Below, one piece after another: positions 62,412-64,000 of a DNA stretch of 64,000 nucleotides (positions are counted from its first letter, which is position 1; the number at the start of each line of letters is the position of its first letter). The notes below the pieces were generated by a model that was given only the letters and a program-made list of their open reading frames with translations, did no database searches and was not told the origin of the DNA. This stretch comes from Candidatus Symbiopectobacterium sp. NZEC151. Lineage in GTDB: Bacteria; Pseudomonadota; Gammaproteobacteria; Enterobacterales; Enterobacteriaceae. Where the stretch lies: NCBI RefSeq assembly GCF_025962655.1, contig NZ_JAGFPE010000007.1, positions 186,001 to 250,000 of the forward strand, given 5' to 3'. The position numbers and the translations under genes are program-made.

Positions 62412-63944
62412 ATGAGCAAAACACCAATACCGGCAGCAACCGGCGACCGCTACAAGGTACTGGCGGCGATCTGCGTCTGTGCCACTATCATCCCGCTGGT
62501 ATTCACGGGTCCGGCAATTTCAATTCCCGCGGTTGGCCGCGACTTGGGCGGGGATCAATCTAGCTTGAGTTGGATCGTGAATGCCTACGCCATCGCATTT
62601 GGCAGTTGCGTGATGGCAGCGGGTGCCATCGGCGACCAAATCGGCCGCAAACGTTGCTTCATGGCAGGGATTTGGATATTCATCACGATGTCACTGTTGA
62701 TCGGCTTGACCCCAAATCTGCTACTGCTCAATCTGATGCGCGCCGCCGAAGGCGTTGGCGGGGCCTTGGTACTCACCTCAGCCACCTCGCTACTGGCGCA
62801 GGAGTTTGAGGGAAAAGAACGCACACGGGCTTTCAGCTTCCTCGGGACAGCGTTCGGTGTTGGTCTTGCATTCGGACCAATGGCCTCAGGGTTTATGATA
62901 GAACGGTTGGGTTGGCGCTCACTCTATTTTGCCATCGCACTGATCGCAGCCTTGGTTCTGATGCTGGGGACGCGGCGGATCAGGGAGTCTCGTGACCCAG
63001 AGGCAAAAGGCATTGATTGGCCAGGCACGGTGCTGTTCACTGCGGCATTGGTGTCGCTGACGTTCAGCATCGCCCGCGGGCCGCAAGACGGCTGGGCGAG
63101 CCTGCGCGTACTGTCGCTATTGGGCAGCACCCTTTTCCTGCTAGGCGCGTTTGTTGTCGTGGAGCGTCGGCGTCAACATCCCATGCTGGACCTCTTCTTA
63201 TTCCGCTACCCGCGCTTCATCGGCGTCCAGTTGTTGCCCGTGGCGACCGGTTTCAGTTTCATCGCGCTGATCGTCTACGTGCCTATTTGGTTCATTACCG
63301 TCCAAGGGCGCGATGCATTTACGGCAGGCCTGGCTATCGTGCCGCTGACAGCGCCGATGCTGGTAGTACCGCTGCTGGCAGGGCGGGCGGCCCAGTACGT
63401 ATCACCCGGTTTGCTGTCGGGCATTGGTTTTCTCATCTCCGCGCTCGGTACCTGGCTGTTGACTCGCTTGTCTCCGGACGGGGGCTTATGGTCAATGGCG
63501 CTCCCCATGCTGCTGGTTGGCATCGGCAACGGGCTGCCCTGGGGCTTGATGGATGCCTTGTCGGTCAGTGTCGTTCCCAAAGCACGCGCAGGGATGGCTG
63601 CCGGTATCTTTACCACCATGCGCGTAGCCGGAGAAGCCATCGCCATTACCGCCATCGGAGCCATGTTGGTGAGTTTGACGGCAGCGAATCTGCACGCAGT
63701 GGCCGAGGTTGAGTCACTGATATTACCGAAAAACGCCACCGCGATGGCAAATCAAATGGGGGCTAGCGCCGGACACGGTAGTTTTTCCACTACGGATAGC
63801 ATTAGGGACGGAATCATTATCGAGCTGGCAAATAATGCCTACACGTCAGCTTTTCACAGCATCTTTGTGGTATTAGCGGTGCTCTCGGCACTCACGGCTG
63901 TGGTATGCCTCGCGACGTTACGTGAGCCAGAGGTGACGTATTGA
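62412..63944 (+). CDS. MFS drug/metabolite exporter, DHA2 (14-TMS) family
   Basis: Inner-membrane exporter of 510 residues with 14 predicted helices. DHA2 marks: PAVGRDLGGDQSSLSWIVNAYAIAFGSCVMAAGAIGDQIGRKR (motif A region), NLMRAAEGVGGALVLTSATSLL (motif B/C region) and LGTAFGVGLAFGPMASGFMIERLGWRSLYF. Such proteins expel drugs, dyes or plant phenolics with protons. The ATG at 62412 follows GGAGCAGGA; the longer form adds 20 polar residues. The divergent LysR gene is the probable regulator. Confidence 0.92.
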   Translation: MSKTPIPAATGDRYKVLAAICVCATIIPLVFTGPAISIPAVGRDLGGDQSSLSWIVNAYAIAFGSCVMAAGAIGDQIGRKRCFMAGIWIFITMSLLIGLTPNLLLLNLMRAAEGVGGALVLTSATSLLAQEFEGKERTRAFSFLGTAFGVGLAFGPMASGFMIERLGWRSLYFAIALIAALVLMLGTRRIRESRDPEAKGIDWPGTVLFTAALVSLTFSIARGPQDGWASLRVLSLLGSTLFLLGAFVVVERRRQHPMLDLFLFRYPRFIGVQLLPVATGFSFIALIVYVPIWFITVQGRDAFTAGLAIVPLTAPMLVVPLLAGRAAQYVSPGLLSGIGFLISALGTWLLTRLSPDGGLWSMALPMLLVGIGNGLPWGLMDALSVSVVPKARAGMAAGIFTTMRVAGEAIAITAIGAMLVSLTAANLHAVAEVESLILPKNATAMANQMGASAGHGSFSTTDSIRDGIIIELANNAYTSAFHSIFVVLAVLSALTAVVCLATLREPEVTY

Positions 63945-64000
63945 GCTTCAATAAGCACATCATCAGGGTCAACACAGGCGAAGGCAGGAAGGGAATCAAC

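Overview
The window is chromosomal DNA of a gamma-proteobacterium of the order Enterobacterales, most likely a plant-associated member of Pectobacteriaceae (Dickeya/Brenneria/Pectobacterium-like). The evidence is the block gmk-rpoZ-spoT-trmH-recG followed by xanP, yicH, fabY, dtd and yihX, the proK tRNA beside eptB, norR/norVW, and a uhpABC-afuABC sugar-phosphate locus. The genus assignment is an inference from synteny and protein character, not from a search.

Layout. (1) 1-1876: the end of an anion/sugar-acid MFS transporter and a FadR-type regulator. (2) 2045-6351, minus strand: a compact, AT-rich four-gene operon with touching reading frames, encoding an Fe(II)/2-oxoglutarate dioxygenase, an ATP-grasp ligase, an FAD/NAD(P)-binding oxidoreductase and an AbrB-type membrane protein. 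This looks like a small amino-acid-derived metabolite pathway with its own exporter and is the best candidate for an undescribed system. (3) 6660-11988: an EamA permease and the nitric-oxide detoxification module norVW/norR, with three NorR sites and a -24/-12 promoter visible. (4) 12228-25729: two neighbouring catabolic islands with three RraA/HMG-aldolase-like paralogues in total. The first is LysR, an MFS transporter, two RraA proteins and a divergent creatinase-fold protein. The second is a D-2-hydroxyacid dehydrogenase, RraA, a DASS transporter and an amidohydrolase, read from a clear sigma54-type promoter and ending beside a PrpR-type sigma54 activator. Between the islands lies a gene for a probable secreted ADP-ribosyltransferase (17806-19287) with Arg, Ser-Thr-Ser and Glu-x-Glu motifs.

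(5) 26138-30792: an acrylyl-CoA-reductase-like enzyme with a TetR repressor and an operator-like palindrome, then a DUF2946 protein and a TonB-dependent copper receptor. (6) 30789-36019: a LysR regulator, an SHMT/YggS pair divergent from a MocR regulator, and a rhodanese. (7) 36131-44206: uhpABC followed by afuABC. The expected reading is that external sugar phosphate is sensed by UhpC/UhpB, relayed by UhpA, and taken up by the AfuABC ABC transporter instead of UhpT. (8) 44406-49303: a CSS-EAL phosphodiesterase, an Ail/Lom outer-membrane protein, tRNA-Pro(CGG), eptB and a small unknown membrane protein.

(9) 49555-61160: core housekeeping genes (guanylate kinase, RNA polymerase omega, SpoT, TrmH, RecG, xanthine permease, YicH, FabY, D-Tyr deacylase, YihX). 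(10) 61359-63944: a LysR regulator divergent from a DHA2-type drug exporter. I saw no CRISPR array, rRNA, prophage or intact insertion sequence. Regions 2, 4 and parts of 8 are visibly AT-richer than the core and carry the accessory content.
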